Source of the DNA: Marivivens donghaensis
Lineage (GTDB): Bacteria; Pseudomonadota; Alphaproteobacteria; Rhodobacterales; Rhodobacteraceae
NCBI RefSeq assembly: GCF_030410045.1
Contig: NZ_JAUFRA010000004.1
Coordinates: 310,001-374,000, forward strand
Reading direction: 5' to 3'
Length of the DNA: 64,000 nucleotides
The notes beneath the pieces were generated by a model that did no database searches, was not told where the DNA came from, and worked only from the letters and a program-made list of their open reading frames with translations. Numbering within the stretch: the stretch's first letter is position 1; every line of letters begins with the position of its first letter. Of the stretch, positions 63,852 through 64,000 are shown one piece after another. Made by a program: the position numbers and the translations under genes.

Positions 63852-64000
63852 ATGAACCAAGATCAAATGATGCGGACGGTGATGCGCATGTTGATGCGCG
63901 TCCTACGTCAACGCGGCCTGTTTCAACGGCTCTGGGCAAAGGTCACGGGGAACAGCAATGATACGCCAGAGGCGCGGGCGCGGTCCCGTCAGATCGGTGA
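63852..64000 (+). CDS. Small Met/Arg-rich protein, cut by window edge
   Basis: Starts at the ATG at 63852 with AAGGA at 63841-63845 upstream; 49 codons are visible before the edge: MNQDQMMRTVMRMLMRVLRQ, then RGLFQRLWAKV and a polar tail. Basic and methionine-rich amphipathic helix. No family recognised; in this gene order a small hypothetical gene often precedes the tat genes, which I infer only by analogy. Confidence 0.6.
   Translation, partial: MNQDQMMRTVMRMLMRVLRQRGLFQRLWAKVTGNSNDTPEARARSRQIG

Overview
The window looks like a core chromosomal segment from an alphaproteobacterium of the order Rhodobacterales (Roseobacter/Rhodobacter relatives). The evidence is gene content and order: lptF-lptG-lptD-surA-pdxA, prfA-prmC, pepA-holC, edd-eda, argS-SPOR-nagZ-scpA-scpB, a single-cysteine DksA, a Bpt-type leucyltransferase, and several lineage-typical small families (DUF4167, DUF2852, DUF2927, DUF6778, TIGR02281). 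I see no insertion sequence, prophage, CRISPR array, rRNA or tRNA gene. Genes are packed tightly, with many ATGA-type start/stop overlaps and several convergent pairs that share stop codons.

Layout. 1-11.4 kb (mostly minus strand): truncated tag, DUF4167, prfA-prmC, speB-DUF1499, then the outer-membrane/LPS export cluster lptF-lptG-lptD-surA-pdxA. 11.5-18.1 kb: pepA-holC and a GFA-family gene (plus), TIGR02281 aspartic protease, MarC and ABC-F ATPase (minus), ndk (plus) and a TfoX C-terminal-like gene. 18.1-20.7 kb: a large membrane hybrid histidine kinase. 20.7-27.4 kb: a 0.7 kb leader region and the urea transporter operon urtABCDE; no urease genes lie in the window. 27.4-32.9 kb (minus): nucleoside hydrolase-GNAT-SelO, and ilvI-ilvN preceded by a classical branched-chain amino acid attenuator (Leu/Val-rich leader peptide plus terminator). 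33.1-37.5 kb: an RTX protein, then bpt, RDD, DUF2852 and YbaK genes. 37.5-43.1 kb: glnE with a small downstream gene, and the Entner-Doudoroff operon edd-eda with a LacI-type operator. 43.3-45.6 kb: lipoprotein, RlmI-like methyltransferase, PIN protein. 45.6-51.3 kb (minus): a compact seven-gene row (M48 protease, DedA, orphan membrane protein, VWA protein, small membrane protein, DUF2927 lipoprotein, 62-aa orphan) next to a MoxR AAA ATPase. 51.4-64 kb: dksA, FAD monooxygenase, xth, erpA, dgt, Na+/H+ antiporter, a degenerate heme-copper oxidase subunit I-like protein, argS, SPOR protein, nagZ, scpA, scpB and a truncated small gene.

Most interesting items: (1) the minus-strand membrane protein at 57305-58378 aligns by eye with the last transmembrane helices of cytochrome oxidase subunit I; it keeps the two low-spin heme histidines but lacks the CuB/heme a3 ligands. 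(2) The MoxR/VWA/DUF2927/M48/DedA membrane cluster. (3) Four copies of a stop-codon-adjacent repeat element with fixed polarity. (4) The ilv attenuator. (5) A 12-bp hairpin that encloses the Shine-Dalgarno and start codon of the rlmI-like gene. (6) CTAA/TTAG stop sharing between convergent genes.
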